Shown here: piece by piece, positions 11,506 through 21,639 of the stretch | How positions within the stretch are numbered: position 1 is the first letter of the stretch | Layout: the number at the start of each line of letters is the position of its first letter | From: Taudactylus pleione | Lineage: Eukaryota > Chordata > Amphibia > Anura > Myobatrachidae | Direction: 5' to 3' | NCBI GenBank assembly: GCA_031769625.1 | Contig: JAUIMM010000003.1 | Location: 1,505,001 to 1,569,000 of the forward strand | DNA: 64,000 nt | Translations under genes and position numbers: made by a program | Notes under the pieces: model-generated | Told to the model about the DNA's origin: nothing | The model's database searches: none | The model's input: only the letters and a program-made list of their open reading frames with translations

Positions 11506-11593
11506 AATAAATGGCTAGTTGCCTTTGCATCACTGGAATTGATGTCGGAAGCCCAGCAACCATTCCATGCTGGGCTTCCGATGTCCATCCCTA

Positions 11594-11997
11594 CTCCTTA
11601 GGTGGTTTCTTCTTCTCCAAATGATGACGCATCAGAATTTGGTTTGCTCTTTGTATAATATCCTTGGTACAGTATAAGCATGATTATAATATAAACTACT
11701 GCTGTATAATTATATTTAATATCTGTGAATGAATCATCTCAGTCAGGATAATTGCTGTCAGGTCACACCAATTATAAATAAAAGGAGGGTTAGTTAAACT
11801 TATATTATGAGTAAGTATGTAACGCAGATACATAGTTTGCTAATAATCTAAGGGTGATGTTAAGAAAACATCTGAATCCCCTGTATTCGGTGACATATAC
11901 TGTACATACATCTGGGGGCTACACAGCAAATCTCAGCTCACAGCACAGCTTTCTGGGGCTTCAAATTCCTTGTGTTGTCAGTGGTGGTTATGGATTG
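11594..11997. other. No recognisable feature
   Basis: AT-rich unique-looking sequence between two transposon nests. No coding frame or repeat structure was seen. Confidence 0.5.
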
Positions 11998-12033
11998 AAA
12001 GATCTACAGTAAAAAGGTAGACGATGTCTAGAT

Positions 12034-12396
12034 CAGGGGTGGGGAACCTTTTTTCTGCCGAGGGCCATTTTGATATATATAACATTATTTGCGGGCCTGG
12101 TTTAGGCCATGCCCCCTCCGTGTGACGTCCCATGGGGCGGGGCCACAATCGCTAGTGATTACAGCAATGCCCGGAGCATCCTGAGGATGCTCTGGGGAGC
12201 TGTAAGGGCAGCGGTGTGACCGTCTGAAGCGCCCTAACGACGCTCCTGGCGGAACTGTTGCATAGATTCTGGCTGCTGGGTGACATTCTAGGAACCCTGG
12301 TAGCCAGATGAGGCTAGCAGAAAAAAGCTCATAGGGCCAGACTAAATGATACCAAGGGCCTTATAAGGCCCCCGGGCAGGAGGTTCCCCATCCCTG
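12034..12396. mobile_element. hAT MITE inside the fold-back arm
   Basis: 363-bp element with ends CAGGGGTGGGGAACCTTTTT and the complement of CAGGGATGGGGAACCTCCTG. The flanks GTCTAGAT (12026-12033) and TTCTAGAT (12397-12404) are a 7/8 duplication. Non-coding, GC-rich interior. These ends look like a widespread vertebrate hAT terminal repeat. Confidence 0.85.
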
Positions 12397-12564
12397 TTCT
12401 AGATAGACACCAGATGTTAGACAGGCAATAGGTCGACATGGACAAAAGGTGGACACACTAAAGGTCGACATGTAAGAAGGTCAACAGGTACAAATGGTCA
12501 ACGGTGCCAAAAGGTCCACATGCATATGGTTGTCATAAAAATGGTCGACACATTTTTTTTTTCT

Positions 12565-12870
12565 AACCCTAACCTTCACCCTAACCCTCCCCTTGGTGCC
12601 TACCCTAACCCTCCCCTTGGTGCCTACCCTAACCCTCCCCTTGGTGCCTAACCCTAACCCTCCCTCCTGGTGCCTGACCCTAACCATCCCCTTGGTGCCT
12701 AACCCTCCCCTTGGTGCCTAACCCTAACCCTCTCTCCTAGTGCCTGACCCTAACCGTTCCTTCTAGTGCCTAACCCCCAACCCTCCGGCAAGTGCCTAAC
12801 CCTATCCCTCCCTCGTGGTGCTTAACCCTAACCATTGGGGTAAGTGCCCAACCCTAACCCTAAAAAAATA
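12565..12870. repeat. Telomere-like interstitial array
   Basis: Repeats of CCTAACCCTCCCCTTGGTGC with variants, i.e. a vertebrate telomere-like CCCTAA core separated by a TCCCCTTGGTGC spacer. It forms the loop region of the fold-back element rather than a plain (TTAGGG)n tract. Confidence 0.9.
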
Positions 12871-13159
12871 ATAATCACATGTCGACCATTTTCATGGCAA
12901 CCATTTACACGTCGACCATTTGTACCTGTCGGCCTTCTTATACTTCGACCTATAGCGTGTCGACCTTTTGTCCCTGTTGTCCTATTGCCTGTCTAATATC
13001 TGGTGTCTATCAAGACATTGTCTACCTTTTTACTGTAGATCTTTAGACCGGATACCATCAGGGGTTTAAAGCAGGGAGCTCATTAAGCTTTCTCCACTCT
13101 CCCCCCCCCCTCCCCTATAGATGTACTATAATTATTCTATAAGCTGTCCACATGCCTTT

Positions 13160-13437
13160 CAGGGCCGTAGCTAGGGTAGTGCGACCGGTGCCATCGCACA
13201 GGGCACCACAGGGCAGGGGGCGCTGTATGGGCCTGTCAAATTTATGTTTATTATCATTCTCACTTGTAGCTTCTTCTTATTTCATCTCCAACATCTCCTG
13301 GCCTCCCCTATCTCTTCCCTGGCCCTTGCCCATGAGGCCATTACCCTTTTTTGGATGCATTATGTCCCTTTGAAAAATGAGGGGGGCGCCAATGCTCTTT
13401 CTGGCACAGGGCACCAAAAAGTCTAGTTACGGCTCTG
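13160..13437. mobile_element. hAT MITE
   Basis: 278-bp element with ends CAGGGCCGTAGCTAG and the complement of CAGAGCCGTAACTAG, flanked by ATGCCTTT (13152-13159) and ATGCCTGT (13438-13445). Non-coding. Confidence 0.85.
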
Positions 13438-13613
13438 ATGCCTGTTATTAGTTTTCAGTAGCAATCGTCATGCCAACAAATAAGATAGATTTGTAATAGA
13501 CAATGCCACTAAATCAGACTCCATCTGAGAAAAAAAAATGTTCCCTCCTCAAGATAACTGATAATAATAACATATATGAAATTTGTAAATAGTTATGTGG
13601 TCATTTGCACTAT

Positions 13614-14490
13614 GGCCCATATTCAATATGTTTCGCACCCACAATACTTTTTCGCCTGGTGGAGTTTTCGCCTACATCGCGTGTTTTGGTTGCAGAAACT
13701 TTTGAGAGCGTCCCCACGATTCCCCGCATTCGATATGAAAGTATGCGAAAACGGCACCCGGCGATACTTGAACAGGCGGAAAGTCCTCTCCCAAATGGGG
13801 TAATCAGCCTGGCACCCCCCAAAAGATGCGCTGACATGGGAGATCACTATGGATATCCCCGAATTGCCTCCTGAAGGTATTTGGTGTTTTTAAATGGTCT
13901 CAATAGACGCTGTTTTGCGTATTTGCATAAATGGTGAAGAATAGCATTTTGTTTTATTTTCTGGAGAAATTAACTTGTCCCTGCAAATTTTGGGTACCTG
14001 AAAATGGGTGGTAGCATATTTGAAAGTTGCTAAAGTATCGTTTTAAAATACGTAAAAAAATCCACCTGCCGCAAACACCTGCAATAAAAAAAACACCTGG
14101 GGCATACTTGGGGACCCCCCTGAAGTCTGTTTTGCTAGTTTTTAACTTTGTCCCCCAACTTTTTGTTTTTCGCCCCCAAAATGAAAGTAATTTTTTTGGG
14201 TGTTCATAAGTCTTTTTTAAGAATTTTTTGACGCAGTTTACCTTTGGGGGACTGTCTTAAGGCTGCACGGGGATTCCCGCAACGTTGCACCCCAAAACCC
14301 CGATTCTGCACTTTTTTCCGGCTGCTATTCATAAGCGAAACTTTTTAGTTTATTACATTACATTGACTATCCGCCCAGGCGGAAAGTCTTTCAAATTGAA
14401 TACGCCGATACTTTTCCGCCTGGCGAAATGATGTCATCTGCGAAACTTTTTCGCCGATCTCGGCTTTTCGCTCCAAATTGAATACGGGCC
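13614..14490. mobile_element. Harbinger-type MITE (GGCCCATATTCAAT family)
   Basis: 877-bp non-coding element with ends GGCCCATATTCAAT and its near-complement ATTGAATACGGGCC, and a perfect TAT duplication (13611-13613, 14491-14493). The interior has several scattered GCGAAAA/TTTTCGC inverted motifs. Confidence 0.8.
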
Positions 14491-14493
14491 TAT

Positions 14494-16037
14494 GACTGCA
14501 TAGCTATAAGCCATTAAATGAATCTGAGGTAATCTTCTAAATTACTGGTAATGTCTGGATCTGTTAGGTACAAGGGGTCCTGATTGAGAGATGTGGTTGC
14601 AATGCAGACATTTACGCAGATCGAGCGATTGTTAGCAATTGCGCATGTATATAAGCCGCACGGCGCACGTACAGCGATTGTGATTATGCTCACGCAGAGG
14701 GTTCACTCGCAAAGTCAGTGATAGGTAGTCAGCATTTGGGAGAGGTAATGGAGGTGGACAGAAAAACGCAGGCGCGTCGGAACGTTTAAACACTTTTAAC
14801 TGGGTGTCCATTAACCAGCCGCTGCGTCCTTGCTGGCAGCAGGAGAGCCCTCTGCATGAACAATTGAATGATAACGATGTCATTATCGTTAAACCGTTCA
14901 TTTATATCGTGTAGTGGATTTGCGCCTTTACTCAGAAGGCTGATGGCCATCTGATCTGCGTTCCGTGTATCCGGTTTTGTGCGTGAGCTGCGGATGTGAG
15001 ATGCTGTCGGCGGGCGTCGCTAAGCACCGGACAGTGAGTAAGACATTATCGTATTTTCGCAATTATGATCCATGAGAGATCACAGCTGCGATGACTTTTG
15101 CGTCCAGATCGGAATAAATGCCCCTTATGTGGGGTTGTGAGACAGGAGATTGTCCTCGGGATGAAATGTGTGAAGAGAAAGTACCATACCCTGCTGTAAC
15201 CGATCTTTTGGCAAGCAGTATTTGGCATAGAAGATATATCTTTCTAGGTGTACTTTAGCAATTTTGCCAAATTCCTAAAGTCGTAACTATGTTTCATGTC
15301 AACCTACTATTCTATACCTGACTTCAGAGAGAGGTGAGAGACAGCTATATGTGTAACTGGATGACCCCGTTTGCCCTTGTGGTATATGATTTTTTTTTGT
15401 CAAGTAAATTTTTTTATTGAAGCACCATGAAAGCAGAACATACATATTGTAGCTTATATCATAACAGCTGATCATTGAATAAAATGAACAGTTACATAAA
15501 TTTGTCACTGTGTGTTTGTGTATAATTATACAATTTGCAGATATAGATATAAACACAAATATTTCAATAAAACAAATTAGTCTCTGCTGAGACCAGAAGC
15601 TTATATCGCTGGTCGTTTCCTACATTTTAGTGCACGATTTGTGCACGATTACGATGTCGTAATCGTGCAATCGCTCAGTAATATCACCCAGTGTGTACGC
15701 ACCTGCAAAACAAGCCTGATTTAGCATTTACTAATAATGAGAGAGAGAGAGTGAGAGAAAAGTAGAGATATAAGAGAGATAAAGGTACGTGTCTGTGCAT
15801 GTAGTTTTACATTGATTTGAAATAGATGAGCAAGAACGAAAAAATGAAATAAAGTAGGAGATGAAAGATGAGACTGAAGAGTGAATGAGCTCTGACAGAT
15901 GAGGGAGTGTGTGTGTTTTATTACCACTATCACTAATTTTAATCTCGCTTAAGCAGTTGATTTTGTCAATTCAATCAATAAAATGACAACCACATTCATC
16001 TCAGTCACCCCTTGTCTTTTCCCATTGTTATGTATTA
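14494..16037. other. No gene seen; purine-rich tract
   Basis: Contains GAGAGA-rich sequence at 15738-15780, several CGATTACGATGTCGTAATCG-like short palindromes (around 15640-15670) and poly-A/T tracts. Some of this is probably old MITE sequence, but no ends could be defined. Confidence 0.4.
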
Positions 16038-16783
16038 CAGGTTGAGTCTCCCATATCCAAATATTTATTGTATTTATTTATTACCAGTTATTTATATAGC
16101 GCACACATATTCCGCAGCGCTGTACAGAGAATTTCTTACCATTCATATCTGTCCCTGCCCCAGTGGAGCTTACAATCTATATTCCCTATCACATGCTCAC
16201 ACACATACACACTATGGTCAATTCTTGTGGGGAGCCAATAAACCTGCCAGTATATTTTTGGAGTGTGGGAGGAAACCGGAATACTCAGAGGAAACCCACG
16301 CAAGCACAGGGAGAATATACAAACTCCACACAGTTAGGGCCATAATGGGAATCAAACCCATGACCTCATTGCTGTGAGGCAGTAACGCTAACCATTACAC
16401 CGTCTGTGCTGCCCCAAATATTCCAAAATACGGAATATTACGAAATACGGAATAATTTTGGCATGACTAAGGCACAAATTATTAAAAATATTGTATAAAA
16501 TTACCTTCAGGCTGTGTGTATAAGGTGTATACGAAACATAAATGAATTTCATTTCTGTACACAAACTTTGCTTGAGCCACAAAATTATTGAAAATATTGT
16601 ATAAAATTACCTGCAGGCTGTGTGTATAAGGTGTATATAACACATAAATGCATTCTGTGTGTATATCAGGGTTCCATTCCCAAGATATTTCATTATGATA
16701 TGCACATATTCCAAAATACGGAATATTCTGTTATCCAAAATACCCCTGGTCCCAAGTATTTTGGATATGGGAGACTCAACCTG
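16038..16783. mobile_element. pogo/Tigger-like DNA transposon copy
   Basis: The ends CAGGTTGAGTCTCCCATATC and the complementary GATATGGGAGACTCAACCTG bound 746 bp, of which 348 bp is an inserted SINE. Left flank is TA; right flank is CA, as expected from a mutated TA duplication. The interior repeats AATATTGTATAAAATTACCT and AAGGTGTATA-type segments twice. The ends and interior resemble, from memory, mammalian Tigger-derived MITEs. No transposase is encoded. Confidence 0.65.
16066..16413 (-). mobile_element. tRNA-derived SINE
   Basis: Full-length copy in minus orientation with a perfect 9-bp duplication CCAAATATT (16057-16065, 16414-16422). On the minus strand it opens GGCAGCACAGACGGTGTAAT. 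The pol III B box degenerates here from the GGTTCGATTCC type. It ends in a tail with GCGCTATATAAATAACTGGT and (AAATA)n. It interrupts the Tigger-like element. Confidence 0.9.
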
Positions 16784-17039
16784 CATATAACCCCCTGAGT
16801 CACTCCCACCCAGGTACATAGAAAAATAGGTTACTTACAGCTCCCTGGATGCATAGCTTGTTCCTTCTGTGCCTCTCAGACAACTGACTCACAGACAACC
16901 AGCACAATTTCATGTTTCCAACTTGACAGCAATAATTGATTAGTTCCTTCTAGCTGGATTGGTTAGTCTTTTTTGCATTACTGCTAATCACCATATATTA
17001 CCATAACTGACACTTCTCTCTGTATAGCACAAGGAGTCA

Positions 17040-17417
17040 AAAGAAAACTCCTTCTGGAGTGGCCGGGACAAGGGGGAGTGGCTGGGACAAGGGGGGGCAT
17101 GGCTGTGACAAAGGGGAGTGGCTGGGCGGATGATAGGCACTTGTTGGCGTGGCATGGACAGGGCCACGCGATCACGTCAGTTTGGCCCCGCCCCCACTGC
17201 ACAATGCCGATAACATAGGCATTGTGAAGCAGGGTACGGGGCCAAAATGACGCGAATCGCGTCACTACCCCCCCAGCTGTGGGGGTTGCTAAGTAATTGT
17301 GGGGGGGATGGAAGGGGTGGGCGGCAGCAGGGAGGATTGCCTGCCTTCCGGGGAGGTCGGGAGCAGCACCCGATTTTTGGGAGGTTCCCAACCAAATCAG
17401 GAGGGTAGGCAAGTATG
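17040..17417. mobile_element. hAT MITE, left-truncated copy
   Basis: Homologous to the MITE in the DIRS RT (3389-3784). Both contain the block GGATTGCCTGCCTTCC and end GGGAGGGTAGGCAAGTATG. The left terminal repeat is not found, so the left boundary is approximate. Confidence 0.65.
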
Positions 17418-17438
17418 TTGTACACACAATCAAGTACA

Positions 17439-17439
<1 letters not shown>

Positions 17440-17489
<50 letters not shown>

Positions 17490-17518
17490 CATTATTATTA
17501 TTATTATTATTACTATTA
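17440..17518. repeat. (ATT)n microsatellite
   Basis: Almost pure ATT/TTA trinucleotide run with a few interruptions. It produces poly-Leu and poly-Ile frames that are not genes. Confidence 0.95.
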
Positions 17519-17833
17519 TCTGCAAATGTAATCCTCTTTTATGTTCATGGCTTCTGTAATATATGCAGATATGGGCACATTGGGTCCTTTTGGAGAAAAT
17601 AACTATTATAACTATTATTATATTTATATTGTTTTCACTCAGAAATGATTTAGTGAAAAATATCAGAGCAGAGTTTAAACTGATGTCTGCCTGTAAGTTA
17701 CTGTTACAAATATCTGCATATCATTGGGAAAAATTCAATCACGTGTTTTCTATGCGGGAGACTCGCAGAGATTGACATTGTCAGTATAGTAATATAGATT
17801 CAATTACATAAAACAAAAAATTACTGTAAGTAT

Positions 17834-18290
17834 TAGTGGTGAGCGGGTTCGGATTTCTGAAATCCGAACCCCCCGAGCCCCCCCGATCCGAGGCCGATCC
17901 GAGTCAGGCTCGACTTTTCCCGCCTGACTCGGATCTGAAATCGAGGCAAAACGTCATCATCCCGCCTTCCGGGTCTAGCAGGTTTTGGATCCTATATAAG
18001 GTACCCGCGTTGGCTCCATTTTCTCACTCGGCTGTGGACAGTGAAGAGGGAGGGTAGGAGTTAGGGCTGGCTGGGCTGTGTAGTGCAGTGTTGTGCTGTG
18101 CTGTGCTGCGCTGTGCTGCTGTTGTCCATAGGGGCTGTGTCCACTCCTCCAAAGTCCATAGGGTCTGGCTGGACTGTGTTGTGCAGTCAGTTGTCCATAG
18201 GGGCTGTGTCCACTGCAAAGTCCTGTGCAGTGTCCCAGTCCTAAAGGGGTGCTGTAGTGTTGTCCAGGGGTGCACTGTCCATCAGGGGTG
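17834..18290 (+). repeat. Long terminal repeat arm, left
   Basis: About 450 bp that matches the inverted sequence 23797-24232 closely, including a short terminal hairpin (GGTTCGGATTTCTGAAATCC), a second GACTCGGATC palindrome pair, a TATA box and a CCATAGGGGCTGTGTCCACT repeat. Confidence 0.9.
17960..18005 (+). promoter_or_regulatory. Putative pol II promoter in left arm
   Basis: TATATAAGG at 17994-18002, preceded about 40 bp upstream by AACGTCATC, a CRE-like half site, and GC-rich sequence. The same arrangement occurs in the right arm and at 31345-31393, so it is conserved among copies. Confidence 0.55.
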
Positions 18291-18299
18291 CTCCCCCCA

Positions 18300-18640
18300 A
18301 GTGCATTGTGTGCACTGTGGCTGCACGTGCATCAACAAAGGAGCAGCACCAAGCGTGCGCCTGTGTCCCATAAGTAAAGGGCCGGCTGGCTTGTCCGTTA
18401 AAGGGTGCTGTAACCCCCAAAGTACACTCCAAACAAAAAAAAGATATATTTTCTGTGTTTGTGAATTGTGTGCACTGTGGCTGCACGTGCATCAACAAAA
18501 GAGCAGCGCCAAGCATGCGCCTGTGTCCCATAAGTAAAAGGCTGGCTGGCTTGTCCGTTAATGGGTGCTGTAACCCCCAAAGGGCACTCCAAACAAAATA
18601 AAAATATATTTTCTGTGTTTGTGTGCGCCTTAGCCGCACG
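18300..18640. repeat. Subterminal ~160-bp repeat, about 2 units (left)
   Basis: Units contain GTGCACTGTGGCTGCACGTG, CATCAACAAAGGAGCAGC, CCCATAAGTAAAGGGC and GGGTGCTGTAACCCCCAAAG. They are the same units as the larger array at 21640-23790, in inverse orientation. Confidence 0.9.
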
Positions 18641-18660
18641 TATATATCAATATAACATAA

Positions 18661-18757
18661 ATGGAGGACCAAACTTTCTACGATAAAAATAAAATAGGGA
18701 AAGATCAAGAACCACTTCCTCCTAGTGCTGTTGCTGCTGGGAGTTGTTCATCAACCT
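18661..18757 (+). pseudogene. Duplicated transposase start (5' fragment)
   Basis: Reads MEDQTFYDKNKIGKDQEPLP then a short Ala/Ser stretch before a stop. It is the N-terminus of the same transposase that starts at 21616 on the other strand, placed in the opposite orientation. It lacks the BED finger and all catalytic parts. It ends at the inversion junction with the minus-strand 3' coding end. Confidence 0.8.
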
Positions 18758-21616
18758 GACAAGGTTCCCAGCTGCACTAAACACTCTTTCGGAGTACACA
18801 CTGGAGGGGGGGCAACTCAGGTAAAATAGAGCCAGTTTGTGCAGGGGCCTCCAAATTGCCTCTTTTTCCTGCCAGTACAGGTATGGACTGTCTGACATGC
18901 CTACTTGGATGCTGTCACCGATGTAATCCTCCACCATTCTGTCAATGGTGACTGTATCATATGTAGTGACAGTAGACATGTCAGAAATTGTTGCCAGGTC
19001 CTTCAGTGTGGACCAGATGTCCAAACTTGGTCCTGCCTGCCCTGCATCACTGCCAGCGGGTTGCTTAGGATACCTAAGTTTTTTCCTGGCAGCCCCAGTT
19101 GCGGGAGAAAATGAAGAAGGAGCTGTTGACGTGTCACGTTCTGCTTCAGCTGACAGTGTTTTCACCAGCAGGTCTTTGCACCTCTGCAGACTTGTGTCGG
19201 CCGGAAAGAGAGACACCACATAGGCTTTAAACCTAGGATCGAGCACGGTGGCCAAAATGTAGTGGTCTGATTTCAACATTGACCACCCTGGAATCCTGGC
19301 AAAGCGAATGAAGGGCTTCATCCACAAGTCCCTCATGCCGAGCGGAATCGCTCCCTCTTAGCTCCTCCTTCACTTTCTCCAGCTGCTTCTGCAAAAGCCT
19401 GATGAGGGGAATGACCTGACTCAAGCTGGCAGTGTCTGAACTGACTTCACGTGTGGCAAGTTCGAAGGGCTGGAGAACCTTGCACAACACGGAAATCATT
19501 CTCCACTGCGCTTGAGTCAGGTGCATACCCCCTCCTTTGCCTATGTCAATGGCCTTTTGCTGCTCCTCCATCCTCTGAAGCATATAGAGGGTTGAGTTCC
19601 ACCGCGTCACAACCTCTTGCTTCAGGTGATGGCGGGGCAGGTTCAAGAGTGTTTGCTGGCGCTCCAGTCTTCGGCACGCAGTCGCTGAATGGCGAAAGTG
19701 GCCAGAAATTTTTCGGGCCACCCAAAGCGTCTCCTGCACGCCCCTGTCGCTTTTCAGAAAATTCTGCACCACCAGGTTTATTGTGTGAGCAAAACATGGG
19801 ACGTGCTGGAATTTGCCCAGATGTAATGCCCGCACAATATTGGTGGCGTTATCAGATATCACAAATCCCCAGGAGAGTCTAAGTGGGGTAAGCCACTGGG
19901 CGATGATTTCCCTCAGTTTCTCTAAGAGGTTGCCGGTGGTGTGCCTCTTACTGAAACCGGTGAAACACAGCGTAGCCTGCCTTGGAACGAGCTGGCGTTT
20001 CTGAGATGCTGCTACTGGTGACACTGCTGTTGTTGCTGCGTAAGGTGATACATCTACCCAGTGGGCTGTCACAGTCATATAGTCCTTAGTCTGCCCTGTT
20101 CCACTTGTCCACATGTCCGTGATTAAGTGGACATTGGGTACAACCGCGTTTTTCAGGACACTGAGGACACTTTTTCTGACGTTTCTGTACAGTCATGGTA
20201 TCGCCTGCTAGTGAAGTGGAATCTAGACGGGATTTGGAACCAGGGACACACTACCTCCATCAATTGTCTAAATCCCACTGCACTAATGGCGGATACCGGA
20301 CGCACGTCTAACACCAACATAGCAGTCAAGGCCTCAGTTATACGTTTTGCTTCAGGATGACTGCTGTCGTACTTCATCCTCCTCGCTAAGGACTGTTGGA
20401 GGGTCAATTGTTTAGTAAAAGTAGTGGTGTTCCTACTTCCTCTCTGGGATGATGAACAACTCCCAGCAGCAGCAACAGCAGCAGTGGCAGCAGGAGGCGT
20501 AGCAATGCAGGATCCTCCAGAGGAATCCCGGATAGGAGAGTCAGTCATGCCAGTGACATGGCCTGCAGGACTACTTCCGATCCTGACTAAGGAGGAAATT
20601 GATGAGGAGGGAGTTGACGGTGTGGTTTGCATGTGCTTGGATACAACAGGACAACGGGATTTAGGTGTCCCTGGACTGCTTACGGTCTTAGCCAAAGTTT
20701 CTGAACTTGACAGTAAGTTTTTATGAATGCGCTGCAGGTGCCGTATAAGGGAGGATGTTCCTAGGTGGTTAACGTCCCTACCCCTACTTATTTCACCTTT
20801 ACATATGGTACATATGGCAAGACAGTTGTTGTCCGGATTTGGATAGAAATATTGCCAGACCAAAGAGGTGGAATGTTTGGTCTTCTGCCCATGCATGACC
20901 GTGATGGGCTTTTTCATCCCACGGACAACAACTGTCTCCCCTGGAGCCTGATTTAAACAAACCACATCACCATCAGAATCCTCCTCGCCAACTTCCTCCT
21001 CAGCGCCAGCTACACCAGTATCCTCATCCTGTTGTACTTCAACAGTGACATCTTCAATTTGCAAATCAGCAAGTGGACTGTGGGTGCTCCTTTCAGCACT
21101 TGCAGGGGCTGTGCAAATGGTGGAAAGAGCCACCTCTTCCCGTCCAGTGCTGGGAAGGTCAGGCATCACAACCGCCACCACACTTGGACTCTCATTGGGG
21201 ATTTGTGATATCTTCTTAGAACGCACAGTTCTACGCTGTGCTTTTGCCAGCTTAACTCGTTTGATTTTTTTAGCGGGAGGAGGGCTTCCATCGTCATGTG
21301 AAGCTGAACCACTAGTCATGAACATAGGGAAAGACGTTAGCCGTTCCTTGCCACTCCGTGTCGTAAATGGCATATTGGCAAGTTTACGTTTCTCTTCAGA
21401 TGATTTAAACGTTTTTTTCAAGATCATTTTCCTGAACTTTGTCATTTGGGATTGTATGTGCCCTCTACTATGACATTGGACATCGGCCTTGGCAGACGAC
21501 GTTGATGGCATGTTATCGTCTATGTCATGACTAGTGGCAGCAGCTTCAGCACTAGGAGGAAGTGGTTCTTGATCTTTCCCTATTTCATTTTTATCGGAGA
21601 AAGTTTGGTCCTCCAT
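18757..21616 (-). pseudogene. hAT transposase with BED zinc finger (frameshifted)
   Basis: Transposase of the hAT element, which would cut and rejoin element ends in the nucleus. It starts at 21616 (MEDQTFSDKNEIGKDQEPLP). Order: Ser/acid-rich N-terminus; basic segment with KKIKRVKLAKAQRR; BED finger with C-x2-C (AICTICKGEI) and HLQRIH near residues 270-310; catalytic region with FRQLMEVVCPWFQIPS, then MDMWTSGTGQ-like and FVISDNATNIV; C-AHTINLVV; WNSTLYMLQRM; and the C-terminal dimerisation motif LYLSCPPSSVYSERVFSAAG-like (FYLSCPPSSVYSERVFSAAG). Two frameshifts, near 20200 and 19290, split it into three frames. The last residues after SAAGNLV are replaced by antisense sequence at the inversion junction. 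Vertebrate ZBED genes derive from such transposases, but nothing here suggests host co-option. Confidence 0.85.
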
Positions 21617-21639
21617 TTATGTTATATTGATATGTACGT

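Larger units (their letters stand above)
9918..11593. mobile_element. hAT-type element hosting two further insertions
   Basis: The ends are TAGGGATGGACATCGGAAGC and its complement GCTTCCGATGTCCATCCCTA at 11574-11593. The flanks CCCCTTCG (9910-9917) and CTCCTTAG (11594-11601) agree at 6 of 8 positions, acceptable for an old 8-bp duplication. Once the Harbinger MITE (10132-11075) and the hAT MITE (11144-11505) are removed, only about 370 bp of non-coding sequence remains. Confidence 0.7.
11998..13043. mobile_element. Fold-back element with telomere-like core
   Basis: Large palindrome. Arms begin AAAGATCTACAGTAAAAAGG at 11998 and end with its complement CCTTTTTACTGTAGATCTTT at 13043. The arms are rich in GGTCGACAT-type motifs. 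The centre (12560-12880) is a tandem array of CCTAACCC-containing units. The left arm is interrupted by a hAT (12034-12396); the right arm shows the corresponding empty site. No coding capacity; flanking duplication not established. Confidence 0.75.

Noticed and set aside
12565..12870. Chromosome-end telomere
   Set aside because: The CCCTAA cores are separated by a fixed spacer and enclosed in a palindromic element, with unrelated DNA on both sides.
17297..17602. Poly-Leu and poly-Ile proteins
   Set aside because: They derive from the (ATT)n microsatellite.
18757..21616. Host ZBED gene domesticated from a transposase
   Set aside because: Two frameshifts, a truncated C-terminus and intact transposon ends around it indicate a transposon copy.
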